From Curtobacterium herbarum (GTDB lineage Bacteria; Actinomycetota; Actinomycetes; Actinomycetales; Microbacteriaceae), in assembly GCF_016907335.1 (NCBI RefSeq), contig NZ_JAFBBT010000001.1, forward strand, positions 2,232,001 to 2,296,000: DNA of 64,000 nt, given 5' to 3'. Positions 48,570-56,082 of the stretch are shown piece by piece (position 1 is the stretch's first letter; every line of letters starts with the position of its first letter). The notes under the pieces were generated by a model. It was not told the origin of the DNA, ran no database searches, and saw only the letters and a list, made by a program, of their open reading frames with translations. A program made the position numbers and the translations under genes.

Positions 48570-49325
48570 TCACATCAGCGCGGCGAGCCGGGCCTCCAGT
48601 CCCTCGGCGACCGCGTCGAGCCGGGCCGCGAGGGCGCGCACCGACGGGTCGACCGGCGTCCCGGCCGCGGCGGCGAGCGCTCCGGCCACTGGTTCGCCGG
48701 CCCGGAGCGCGACGGGCAGGACACCGGCCCAGACGGCGTGGTCCTCGCCGTCGTCGGGTGACTCCCCCACGCCGGCCGCGCGGACCTTGACGCTGGCAGC
48801 GTCGAGCGGGAGGTGCAGGACCTGGGTCTGGCGGACCTCCTTCGCGGTCATCGCGCGCAGTTCCGCCCGACGACCCGGCATGAGGTGGTCGGCGACCTGC
48901 CGGAGCGCCTCGGCCCGCAGCTCCGCCGGCACCACGCTGGCCCGGCCGACGACCATCGCGCTGCGGTAGTTCGCGGAGCTGTCGAAGGTCGAGCGGGCGA
49001 AGACGATGCCGTCGAGGTGGGTGATCGTCGCCGAGACGGGCACGCCCTCGTCGCCGGCGTCGAGGAAGAGGCCGCCGCCGGTCGACCCGTGCAGCAGCAG
49101 GACGGGTCCGGCGCCGAGGTCGCCGACGCCGTAGAGGAAGGGCAGGACGATCGGGAAGCCGTCGCGGACCAGGCCGACGTGGGCGACGAAGCCCTCGGCG
49201 AGGACCTGGCGGAGGGCCTCGGGGTCGGTCTGCTGGCGGTCGCGGAGGCGGCGGACGGCCAGGGAGGGCAGGGCAGGCAGGGCGTCGTCGGTGGGCAGGG
49301 CGGGCAGGGCGTCGTCGATGGGCAC
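48570..49325 (-). CDS. Pyridoxamine 5'-phosphate oxidase-like FMN-binding split-barrel protein
   Basis: This 251-residue protein has the FMN-binding split barrel (Pyridox_ox_2 group): RQVLAEGFVAHVGLVRDG, LPFLYGVGDLG, LLLHGSTGG, VSATITHLDGIVFARS and NYRSAMVVG in order. The C-terminal 90 residues contain VWAGVLPV and a helical tail. The N-terminus has a duplicated DDALPALP. It is divergent from a MocR-family regulator that senses PLP, with about 57 bp between starts, so vitamin B6 or flavin related redox work is likely; reaction unknown. Confidence 0.88.
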   Translation of the reverse strand: MPIDDALPALPTDDALPALPSLAVRRLRDRQQTDPEALRQVLAEGFVAHVGLVRDGFPIVLPFLYGVGDLGAGPVLLLHGSTGGGLFLDAGDEGVPVSATITHLDGIVFARSTFDSSANYRSAMVVGRASVVPAELRAEALRQVADHLMPGRRAELRAMTAKEVRQTQVLHLPLDAASVKVRAAGVGESPDDGEDHAVWAGVLPVALRAGEPVAGALAAAAGTPVDPSVRALAARLDAVAEGLEARLAALM

Positions 49326-49347
49326 AGTGCGACGCTAGGGTCGGCAC

Positions 49348-49391
49348 TGGACCAGCACGTAGACCAGATCGGGGCAGATCGAGTGGACCAG
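49348..49391 (+). promoter_or_regulatory. Direct repeats, likely MocR operator
   Basis: TGGACCAG (49348), TAGACCAG (49360) and TGGACCAG (49384) lie at spacings of 12 and 24 bp, thus on one helical phase of 12 bp. Direct repeats of AGTGGWCTA-like sequence are known operators of PdxR/MocR regulators. Confidence 0.6.
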
Positions 49392-50927
49392 TCGAGCAAG
49401 GTGGCCGCGGTCGTCGCACGGGTCCGCGGGCTGGTGCACGACGGGACGCTCGGGGCGGACGACCCGCTGCCGTCGACCCGTGCGCTGGCGGCCGAGCTCG
49501 GCGTGGCCCGCGGGACCGTGGTGGCGGCGTACGACCAGCTCGACGGCGAGGGCTACATCCGGACGCGGCACGGAGCGGCGGCGCGGGTGGTCGGGGGCGC
49601 GGCCGCTGGCGGGTCTGCCGGTGTCGGTGACGGTGTCGGTGTCCCTGCCGGGGTCGGGGCCGGCCCGGTGGCGGGCGCGGGTGCAGCGGCGGGGGCGGGG
49701 CGTGCCTCCCGTCCGGTCGCGGAGCCGGCACCGGGGCCGCTCCTCGACTGCCGACCCGGGATCCCCGCCGTCACCGCGATCAGCCCCCGCGACTGGCGGG
49801 CGGCGTGGCGGGCCGCCGCCGAGGCCCCGCTCCGCAACGGGCTGTCCGACCCGCTGGGCCTGCCGGCACTGCGCGAGCAGGTCGTCGTGCAGCTCGGGCT
49901 GGCGCGCGGGTTCAGCCCGGCGGTGTCCGACGTCGTGGTCGCGGCGGGGACCTCGGAGGCGCTCTCCCTGCTCGTCGAGGCGCTCCGGGCCCGGCTCGGT
50001 CGGGCGCCACGCATCGCGGTCGAGGACCCCGGCTACCGCTCCGGCCAACGGGCGCTGACGAGTGCGGGTGCGGAACTCGTCCCCGTGCCGGTCGCCTCGG
50101 ACGGCATCGACCTGGCGGTCCTCGCGCAGGTCTCGGCCGACGCGGTCGTCGTCTCGCCGACGCACCAGTACCCGCTCGGGTCCGTGATGCCGGTCGGGCA
50201 CCGGCGGGCGCTCCTCGCGCAGGCCGCCACGGCCGGCATGGTCGTCGTCGAGGACGACTACGACTCGGAGTTCCGGCACCGCGGCGCACCCGTGCCGGCC
50301 CTCGCGGCGCTGGACACCGACGGGGTGGTCGTGCACCTCGGCGGGTTCTCGAAGACCCTGGACCCGCGGCTGCGGTGCGCGTACCTGGTGCTGCCCCGCT
50401 CGGCCGAGCCGCTCCGGACCGCCGTCGTCACCGCGCGGGCCGCACGGGGGCCGGTGGTCGCGGAACCGGTGCAGGTCGCGGTCGCACACCTGCTGCGGAC
50501 CGGGGCGTTCCGGCGGCACCTGGGCAGGGTCCGGCGGGACTACACGCACCGGCGGGAGCGGATCGCGCTCCGGCTGGCGGACAGCGGGATCGCCGGCCTG
50601 GAGGCCCGGGCACTGACCGGCGGCCTGCACACGGTCCTGACGTGGGCGGGTCCGGCAACGGGCGTGGGCGCCGGTGCGGGTGCGGGTGCAGCAGCGGGTG
50701 CGATGGTGGTGGCTCGGGCGGCGGCGGCCGGGGTGCTCGTGGCGGACCTCGCCGACTACGAGGCCGAGCGGGGACGCTCCGGACCCGGTGTGGTCCTCGG
50801 GTACGGGGCCGTGACGCTGCCGGAGCTCGACCGGGCGCTCGACGTGGTGCTCCAGGCGATCCGCGGAGCGGTCGTCTCGGATCCTGTGGTCTCGGGACCT
50901 GTGGTCTCGGGACGGGCGGTGCGCTGA
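49383..50927 (+). CDS. MocR/PdxR-family regulator (GntR-type HTH + aminotransferase-like domain)
   Basis: From the GTG of VDQSSKVAA the protein has 514 residues. A GntR winged helix (residues 10-75, LPSTRALAAELGVARGTVVA) is joined by an unusually long Gly/Ala/Val linker (about 75-120) to a class I aminotransferase fold. The PLP lysine is in GGFSKTLDPRLR, and the other cofactor residues are in SPTHQYPLG and EDDYDSEF. Such proteins bind PLP or an aldimine and activate pdx or gab genes. Here the divergent target is an FMN split-barrel gene. The end has three VVSxP repeats. The operator overlaps the start, which fits autoregulation. Confidence 0.9.
   Translation: MDQSSKVAAVVARVRGLVHDGTLGADDPLPSTRALAAELGVARGTVVAAYDQLDGEGYIRTRHGAAARVVGGAAAGGSAGVGDGVGVPAGVGAGPVAGAGAAAGAGRASRPVAEPAPGPLLDCRPGIPAVTAISPRDWRAAWRAAAEAPLRNGLSDPLGLPALREQVVVQLGLARGFSPAVSDVVVAAGTSEALSLLVEALRARLGRAPRIAVEDPGYRSGQRALTSAGAELVPVPVASDGIDLAVLAQVSADAVVVSPTHQYPLGSVMPVGHRRALLAQAATAGMVVVEDDYDSEFRHRGAPVPALAALDTDGVVVHLGGFSKTLDPRLRCAYLVLPRSAEPLRTAVVTARAARGPVVAEPVQVAVAHLLRTGAFRRHLGRVRRDYTHRRERIALRLADSGIAGLEARALTGGLHTVLTWAGPATGVGAGAGAGAAAGAMVVARAAAAGVLVADLADYEAERGRSGPGVVLGYGAVTLPELDRALDVVLQAIRGAVVSDPVVSGPVVSGRAVR
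50870..50915 (+). repeat. Short coding tandem repeat at the end of the MocR gene
   Basis: Three copies of a 15-bp unit (GTGGTCTCGGGACCT type) encode VVSDP, VVSGP and VVSGR. Minor. Confidence 0.6.
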
Positions 50928-50987
50928 CGGGGTGGGCCGCGCCTCCTGGCCGTCTCCTGGTCGTCTGCCGGCCGGGCGGGGACGCGG

Positions 50988-52178
50988 TCAGCTGTCGGGC
51001 AGGGAGTCCTTCGACAGCTTCCGCAGCTTCGTCCGGCGTCGACGGCGGTCCGGGATCATCGACCGCATCTCCTCGAGCTTGCCGAAGCAGAGCAGGCGGT
51101 CGCCGGGCTCGAGCACGACGCCGCTGCGGGGGTTCGGGATGACCGCACTGCCGCGGTGCAGGGTCAGGACGGTGATGTCCCGGTCCCAGAGCCCGGAGTC
51201 CTTGATCGTCTTGCCGACCAGGTCCGCGTTCGTGTGCACGAGCAGCTCGGCGACACCGTAGCCGGTCGAGACGCTGAGGCGCTGCCGGACGTCGATCTCG
51301 GGGAACGCCACCTGGTTCGCGATGAAGTCGATGACCGCGCCGGCGACGTCGAGACCGGTGGCGCGTTCGATGCCCTCGAGGCCCGGGGAGGAGTTGACCT
51401 CCATCACGAGCGGACCGTCGTTGCCCTCGAGCATGTCCACACCGGCGACCCGGAGGCCCATGATCTGCGCCGAGCGGACCGCCGCCTCCTCGTACTCCGG
51501 CGTCAGCGTGACCTGCTCCACGGTGCCGCCGCGGTGCACGTTCGACCGGAACTCGTCACCCGAGGCCGAGCGGCGCATCGCCGCGACCACCCGGTCCCCC
51601 ACCACCAGGGCGCGGATGTCCTTGCCGCGGCTCTCCGCGATGAAGCGCTGGATGAGCACGTTCTGCTTGGTGGAGTGCAGGGTCTCGACGATCGACTCGG
51701 CGACCTTCGCCTCGGGAGCCAGGATCACGCCGATGCCCTGCGTGCCCTCGAGGAGCTTGATGACCACGGGTGCGCCGCCGACGCGCTCGATCGCGCCCCG
51801 GACGTCCGCGCGACTGCTGACGAACGTCGTCGCGGGCATGCCGATGTCGTGCCGCGACAGGATCTGGTTCGCGCGCAACTTGTCGCGGGAGTTCGTGATG
51901 CCGTTCGCGGTGTTCGGCGTGTAGACGTCCATCTGCTCGAACTGCCGGACCACCGCGGTGCCGTAGTAGGTGATCGAGTTGCCGATCCGCGGCAGGACGG
52001 CGTCGTAGTCGGAGAGCAGCTTGCCGCGGTACTGCAGGTCCGGCTGCTCACCGGTCAGGTCGATCGCGAAGCGGAGGGTGTTGAGCACCTTGACGGTGTG
52101 ACCGCGCTCGGCCGCAGCGGTACGGAGACGCTGCGTCGAGTACGCGTGCGGAGCGCGCGACAGGATGGCGAGTTTCAT
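50988..52178 (-). CDS. RimK-family ATP-grasp ligase with C-terminal RCK_C (TrkA-C) domain
   Basis: This 396-residue protein starts at the ATG of MKLAILSRAP. Residues 1-290 are a RimK-type ATP-grasp ligase (alpha-L-glutamate ligase): TNSRDKLRANQIL, VVIKLLEGTQGIGVIL (ATP-binding), FIAESRGKDIRALVVG and MEVNSSPGLEGIE (metal-binding Glu/Asn). Residues 300-375 are an RCK_C/TrkA-C domain (VAELLVHTNADLVGKTIK, VLEPGDRLLCFG). RCK_C domains bind ligands such as c-di-AMP; here that is an inference. It is divergent from an aspartyl-protease-like gene only 18 bp away, the usual RimK partner. Confidence 0.9.
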   Translation of the reverse strand: MKLAILSRAPHAYSTQRLRTAAAERGHTVKVLNTLRFAIDLTGEQPDLQYRGKLLSDYDAVLPRIGNSITYYGTAVVRQFEQMDVYTPNTANGITNSRDKLRANQILSRHDIGMPATTFVSSRADVRGAIERVGGAPVVIKLLEGTQGIGVILAPEAKVAESIVETLHSTKQNVLIQRFIAESRGKDIRALVVGDRVVAAMRRSASGDEFRSNVHRGGTVEQVTLTPEYEEAAVRSAQIMGLRVAGVDMLEGNDGPLVMEVNSSPGLEGIERATGLDVAGAVIDFIANQVAFPEIDVRQRLSVSTGYGVAELLVHTNADLVGKTIKDSGLWDRDITVLTLHRGSAVIPNPRSGVVLEPGDRLLCFGKLEEMRSMIPDRRRRRTKLRKLSKDSLPDS

Positions 52179-52196
52179 CACTGCCAAGATAGGGGC

Positions 52197-52697
52197 ATGG
52201 CCGAGCCCGCGAAGCGCCCCGACGCTGGGAAGTCGGCGTCCCGAGTGCCGATCGTCGCAGGCTGGCGAGAGTGGGCAGCGCTGCCGGACATCGGCATCCC
52301 CTGGATCAAGGTCAAGCTCGACACCGGCGCCCGCAGCTCCGCGCTGCACGCCTTCGACGTGCAGGAGCTGCCCGGCGAGCGCGTCCGGTTCTCGGTGCAC
52401 CCGTGGCAGGACTCCGACGTCGACCCGCAGACCGTGGAGTGCGACGTCCACGACCGCCGGGTGATCCGCAGCTCGAGCGGGCACACGCAGGAGCGGATCG
52501 TCGTGCTGATGTCGATCGAGCTCGCCGGCCGCACGGTGATGGCCGAGGTGACGCTGAGCAACCGCGACCAGATGGGCTTCCGGATGCTCGTCGGACGCGA
52601 GGCGCTGCGGCAGGGCTTCGTCGTCGACCCGGCGCGGTCGTTCATGGCCGGTCGGGCGCCGAAGGCCGTGCGGCGGCGGAACCGCGGCCGGAGCTGA
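52197..52697 (+). CDS. RimK-associated retropepsin-like 'ATP-dependent zinc protease' family protein
   Basis: This 166-residue protein has the retropepsin-like motif KLDTGARSSALHA (catalytic Asp-Thr-Gly) and the C-terminal GFRMLVGREAL flap region. It is the small protein that neighbours RimK in many bacteria (Asp_protease-like, often called ATP-dependent zinc protease). It may process or degrade polyglutamate added by RimK; this is family inference. Its start is 18 bp from the RimK start on the other strand, so both genes likely use short or no leaders. Confidence 0.88.
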   Translation: MAEPAKRPDAGKSASRVPIVAGWREWAALPDIGIPWIKVKLDTGARSSALHAFDVQELPGERVRFSVHPWQDSDVDPQTVECDVHDRRVIRSSSGHTQERIVVLMSIELAGRTVMAEVTLSNRDQMGFRMLVGREALRQGFVVDPARSFMAGRAPKAVRRRNRGRS

Positions 52698-52716
52698 CGC
52701 ACGACGGACCACACGA

Positions 52717-52764
52717 GGACGGGCCCCGGAGCACCTGCGTGTGCAGATCCTCCGGGGCCCGTCC
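52717..52764. terminator. Bidirectional hairpin terminator
   Basis: GGACGGGCCCCGGAG and CTCCGGGGCCCGTCC form a 15-bp perfect stem with an 18-nt loop. It lies between the convergent protease-like and solute-binding protein genes. Confidence 0.8.
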
Positions 52765-52800
52765 CTGTTCGTGCTGTGTGCCTTACTCGCGCCGTGTGTC

Positions 52801-54144
52801 TTACTTCTTGACCGGGATCGACTGTGCCTCGAGCGCGGCGATCGTCTTCGTCTGACCGGACTGCAGTGCGTCGAGCAGGGTCCCGTTGCCGGAGGCCGCG
52901 CTGCCGAAGCCGTCCGAGACGTCCGCGTAGGTCTGCGTCATCGTCGGGCCCCAGGTGAAGGGCTGGATGTCCTTCGCGGCATCGGCGAACTGCTCGTAGA
53001 TCTTCTGGTTGCCGTAGAACGCCAGGCCCTTGGTGAGCGCGGGCAGCTCAGCGCCGGTGCTCGATGCCGGGTAGAGGTTCGCGACCTCGTTGAGCTGCGA
53101 GAGCGCCTCGGTCGAGGTGTTCAGCCAGGTGAGGAACTGCGCGGCCTCGGCGGGGTGCTTGCTGCCGGAGAAGACGACGTTCGAGGACCCACCCCAGGCA
53201 GCCGATGCCTTGTCGCCCGACTTCCACTGCGGCATCGGGGCGACCGCCCACTTGCCGGAGGTCGAGGGTGCACCGGACGAGATGGTGTTCGCCCCCCAGA
53301 CGGCGGAGACCCAGGTCCAGTCCTGGCCGCTGTCGTAGGCGCTGTTCCACTGGTCGGTGAAGCTCGGCAGCGTGTTGACGAGCTTCTTGTCGATGAGGTC
53401 CTGCCAGTAGTCGGCGACCTTCTTCGAAGCGCTGTCGGTCAGGTTGACGTTCCAGTCCTGGCCGCTGTTCTTGAACCACTGGCCACCGGCCTGCGAGACG
53501 AGACCGGCGAACTGGTTGACGTCGCCCTTGGCGAAGTTGGTGATGTTGCCGCCCATCGCCTTGATCTTGACGGCGTCCTCGGCGTACTCGGCCCAGGTCT
53601 TCGGGGCGTCGAGACCGGCCTTGTCGAACAGGTCCTTGCGGTAGTACAGCGCCATCGGGCCGGAGTCCTGCGGGATCGCGTAGACCGAGTTGGTCTCGCC
53701 GAAGGTGACCTGGTTCCAGAGGCCGTCGGAGAAGTCCTTCTTCACGTCGCTGACGCCCTTGCAGGCCGCGATGTTCTCGAGGCCGCCCTGCACCCGGAAC
53801 GCCGGCAGCGAGTCGTACTCGACCTGGCCGATGTCCGGCGCCTGCTTGGCCTTCAGCTGGTTGAAGAAGTTCTGGTACGTGCCGCTGTTGCCGTTGGCGA
53901 CGATGGAGACCTTCACCTGGATGTCCGGGTGGGACTTGTTCCAGACCGCGACGACCTTGTCCATGTTCGGGACCCAGGTGGTGAAGTCGAGCGTGACCTT
54001 GCCGCCGGACGGCTTGCAGCTCGAGGCGGCGGAGTCGGACGAGCCGCCGCCGGAGCCGCTGCCACCGCCGGAGCTGCAGCCCGCGAGGGCCACGGTCGCG
54101 GCGAGCGCGACGGCGGCTGCACTGAGGAACTTCGTTGTCTTCAT
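52801..54144 (-). CDS. Sugar ABC transporter substrate-binding lipoprotein
   Basis: This 447-residue lipoprotein has the signal MKTTKFLSAAAVALAATVAL and lipobox LAGC near residues 20-23. It is a cluster B (MalE-type) extracellular binding protein, recognised from VTLDFTTWVPN, KVSIVANGNSGTYQNF and VFSGSKHPAEAAQFLTWL. It is the last gene of an operon with two permeases and a GH42 beta-galactosidase, so a beta-galactoside or related oligosaccharide is the likely ligand. No ATPase gene is present; a shared MsiK-type ATPase elsewhere would energise uptake, as is usual in actinobacteria. Confidence 0.93.
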   Translation of the reverse strand: MKTTKFLSAAAVALAATVALAGCSSGGGSGSGGGSSDSAASSCKPSGGKVTLDFTTWVPNMDKVVAVWNKSHPDIQVKVSIVANGNSGTYQNFFNQLKAKQAPDIGQVEYDSLPAFRVQGGLENIAACKGVSDVKKDFSDGLWNQVTFGETNSVYAIPQDSGPMALYYRKDLFDKAGLDAPKTWAEYAEDAVKIKAMGGNITNFAKGDVNQFAGLVSQAGGQWFKNSGQDWNVNLTDSASKKVADYWQDLIDKKLVNTLPSFTDQWNSAYDSGQDWTWVSAVWGANTISSGAPSTSGKWAVAPMPQWKSGDKASAAWGGSSNVVFSGSKHPAEAAQFLTWLNTSTEALSQLNEVANLYPASSTGAELPALTKGLAFYGNQKIYEQFADAAKDIQPFTWGPTMTQTYADVSDGFGSAASGNGTLLDALQSGQTKTIAALEAQSIPVKK

Positions 54145-54193
54145 GCTGTTTCCGTTCGGGTGGAGATGAGGTGCGGGAGGGGAAGAGAGCAGG

Positions 54194-55153
54194 TCACTTG
54201 AGGCCGCCGGAGCCGAGCCCCGAGCGCCAGAACCGCTGCAGGCTGAGGAAGGCGACGAGCAGCGGGATGATCGACACGAACGACCCGATGAGCACCAGGG
54301 TCCGGAGGTCCGGGTACTGGTTCACGCTCGAGTTCCACGTGTAGAGGCCGAGGGTGACGGGGAACAACGACGAGTCGCGGAGCATCACGAGCGGCAGGAA
54401 GAAGTTGTTCCAGATGGCGACGAACTGGAAGAGGAAGATCGTCACGAGGGCCGGCGACATCAGGCGGACGGCGACGGTGAAGAACGTCCGGACCTCACCG
54501 GAGCCGTCGATGCGGGCGGCTTCGATGATCTCGTCGGGAACGCTGGACGCCGCGAACAACCGGGACAGGTAGACGCCGAACGGGCTGACGATGCTCGGCA
54601 GGAACACCGACCAGAACGTGTCGGTCAGGTCGACCTGACTGAAGATGAGGAACAGCGGCAGGGCGAGCGCGGTCGCCGGCACGAGGACGCCGCCGAGGAA
54701 CACGTTGAACAGTGCCTCGCGGCCGCGGAACCGGTACTTGGCCAGGGCGTACCCGCACATCGCTGACAGCACCGTGCCGATGAGTCCGGCGACGCCGGCG
54801 TAGGCGATGCTGTTGAGCATCCAGCGCAGGTAGATGCCGTCCTGTCGCGTGAACAGCTCACCGAGGTTGGTGATGGTGTCCTGGATCGCGGTGGCGCTGA
54901 ACCAGAGCGGCGCGGTCGAGTTGAAGTTGGCGACGGTCTTCGTCGACGACACCAGCAGCCAGAAGATCGGCAGCAGGAAGTAGAGGGTGAAGACGCCCAT
55001 GACGAGCATCGCGGCGCTGCGCGAGATGACGCTCTCGCGGGGACCGCGTGTGCCGTCCGGGCGTCCGGTGTCCGGACGGGAGGCCCGGCGTGCGTCCGCC
55101 GCGCTCGTTGCGTCGCGCTTCGCGTCGCGTCGGGAGGGTGCGTTGACGCTCAC
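54194..55153 (-). CDS. Sugar ABC transporter permease (MalG type)
   Basis: From the GTG that overlaps the upstream permease stop (GTGA) this protein has 319 residues. A charged cytoplasmic N-terminus of about 45 residues precedes six helices starting at SAAMLVMGVFTLYFLLPIFW. The EAA coupling loop is EAARIDGSGEVRTFF. It forms the membrane channel with the MalF-type partner. Confidence 0.93.
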   Translation of the reverse strand: MSVNAPSRRDAKRDATSAADARRASRPDTGRPDGTRGPRESVISRSAAMLVMGVFTLYFLLPIFWLLVSSTKTVANFNSTAPLWFSATAIQDTITNLGELFTRQDGIYLRWMLNSIAYAGVAGLIGTVLSAMCGYALAKYRFRGREALFNVFLGGVLVPATALALPLFLIFSQVDLTDTFWSVFLPSIVSPFGVYLSRLFAASSVPDEIIEAARIDGSGEVRTFFTVAVRLMSPALVTIFLFQFVAIWNNFFLPLVMLRDSSLFPVTLGLYTWNSSVNQYPDLRTLVLIGSFVSIIPLLVAFLSLQRFWRSGLGSGGLK

Positions 55154-56082
55154 GAGGCGTCCTTCCGCTGGGTCAGTCGGAGGAACCCGATCGACAGGAT
55201 GAAGGTGGCGACGGCGAGGACCACCGAGAACGCCGCCGCGAGGTTGAAGTTCGGCACCGACGAGGTCGAGTACACGAGCATGTTCGGCGTGAACGTCGAC
55301 GAGATCGTCGAGGTGAACTGCCGGAACACGGTCGGTTCGGTGAGCAGCTGCAGGGTGCCGATCACCGAGAACACCGCGGTGAGGACGATCGCCGGGACGA
55401 CCATCGGGATCTTGATCGAGACGGCGATCCGGAACTGCGAGGCGCCGTCGAGCTTCGCGGCCTCGTAGATCTCGGTCGGGATCGCGAGCAGCGACGAGTA
55501 GATGATGAGCATGTTGTAGCCGACGAAGACCCAGGTGACGACGTTGGCGACGGCCCAGAGGACGGTGCCGCTGCCGAGCAGGTCGACCTTCGAGGTGACG
55601 GCGGAGAACGGCGACAGGTCGGGGGCGTACAGGTAGCCCCACATGATCGCGGCGATGACACCGGGGACGGCGTACGGGGCGAAGAACGCCAGGCGGAAGA
55701 ACCGCTTGCCGCGGAGCAGGGGCGAGTCGAGCAGCAGGGCGAAGACGAGCGCCAGGCCGAGCATCACCGGGACCTGCACGACGCCGAACAGCAGCACGCG
55801 GAGGACCGAGCCCCAGAACACGTCGTTCTGGAACACGAGGACGTACTGGGTGAGGCCGCCGAACACCTGCGTCGGAGCGCCGAACGTGCCCTGGCGTTCG
55901 ATCTTCTGCAGCGACTGCCACACGGCGTAGAGGATCGGGACGAGGTAGAACGCGGTGAAGAGGACCGCGAACGGCACGACGAAGACCGCGATGGCGCGGC
56001 GGTAGCGGGAGCCGCCGCCGGCCGGACGCTTGGCCGGGTGCGGCCGTGTGGCCGTCCGGCGCCGCTGGGTGGTGGTGGTCAT
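55150..56082 (-). CDS. Sugar ABC transporter permease (MalF type)
   Basis: This 310-residue permease starts at the ATG overlapping the GH42 stop (ATGA). A basic N-terminus is followed by helices RAIAVFVVPFAVLFTAFYLV and five more. The EAA loop is EAAKLDGASQFRIAV. The reading frame upstream overlaps GH42 in another frame and is not coding. Confidence 0.93.
   Translation of the reverse strand: MTTTTQRRRTATRPHPAKRPAGGGSRYRRAIAVFVVPFAVLFTAFYLVPILYAVWQSLQKIERQGTFGAPTQVFGGLTQYVLVFQNDVFWGSVLRVLLFGVVQVPVMLGLALVFALLLDSPLLRGKRFFRLAFFAPYAVPGVIAAIMWGYLYAPDLSPFSAVTSKVDLLGSGTVLWAVANVVTWVFVGYNMLIIYSSLLAIPTEIYEAAKLDGASQFRIAVSIKIPMVVPAIVLTAVFSVIGTLQLLTEPTVFRQFTSTISSTFTPNMLVYSTSSVPNFNLAAAFSVVLAVATFILSIGFLRLTQRKDAS

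Noticed and set aside
49600..49740. Gly/Val/Ala-rich repeats in the MocR gene as a possible frameshift or insertion
   Set aside because: The frame is uninterrupted and both flanking domains are in the same frame; it is a low-complexity linker.
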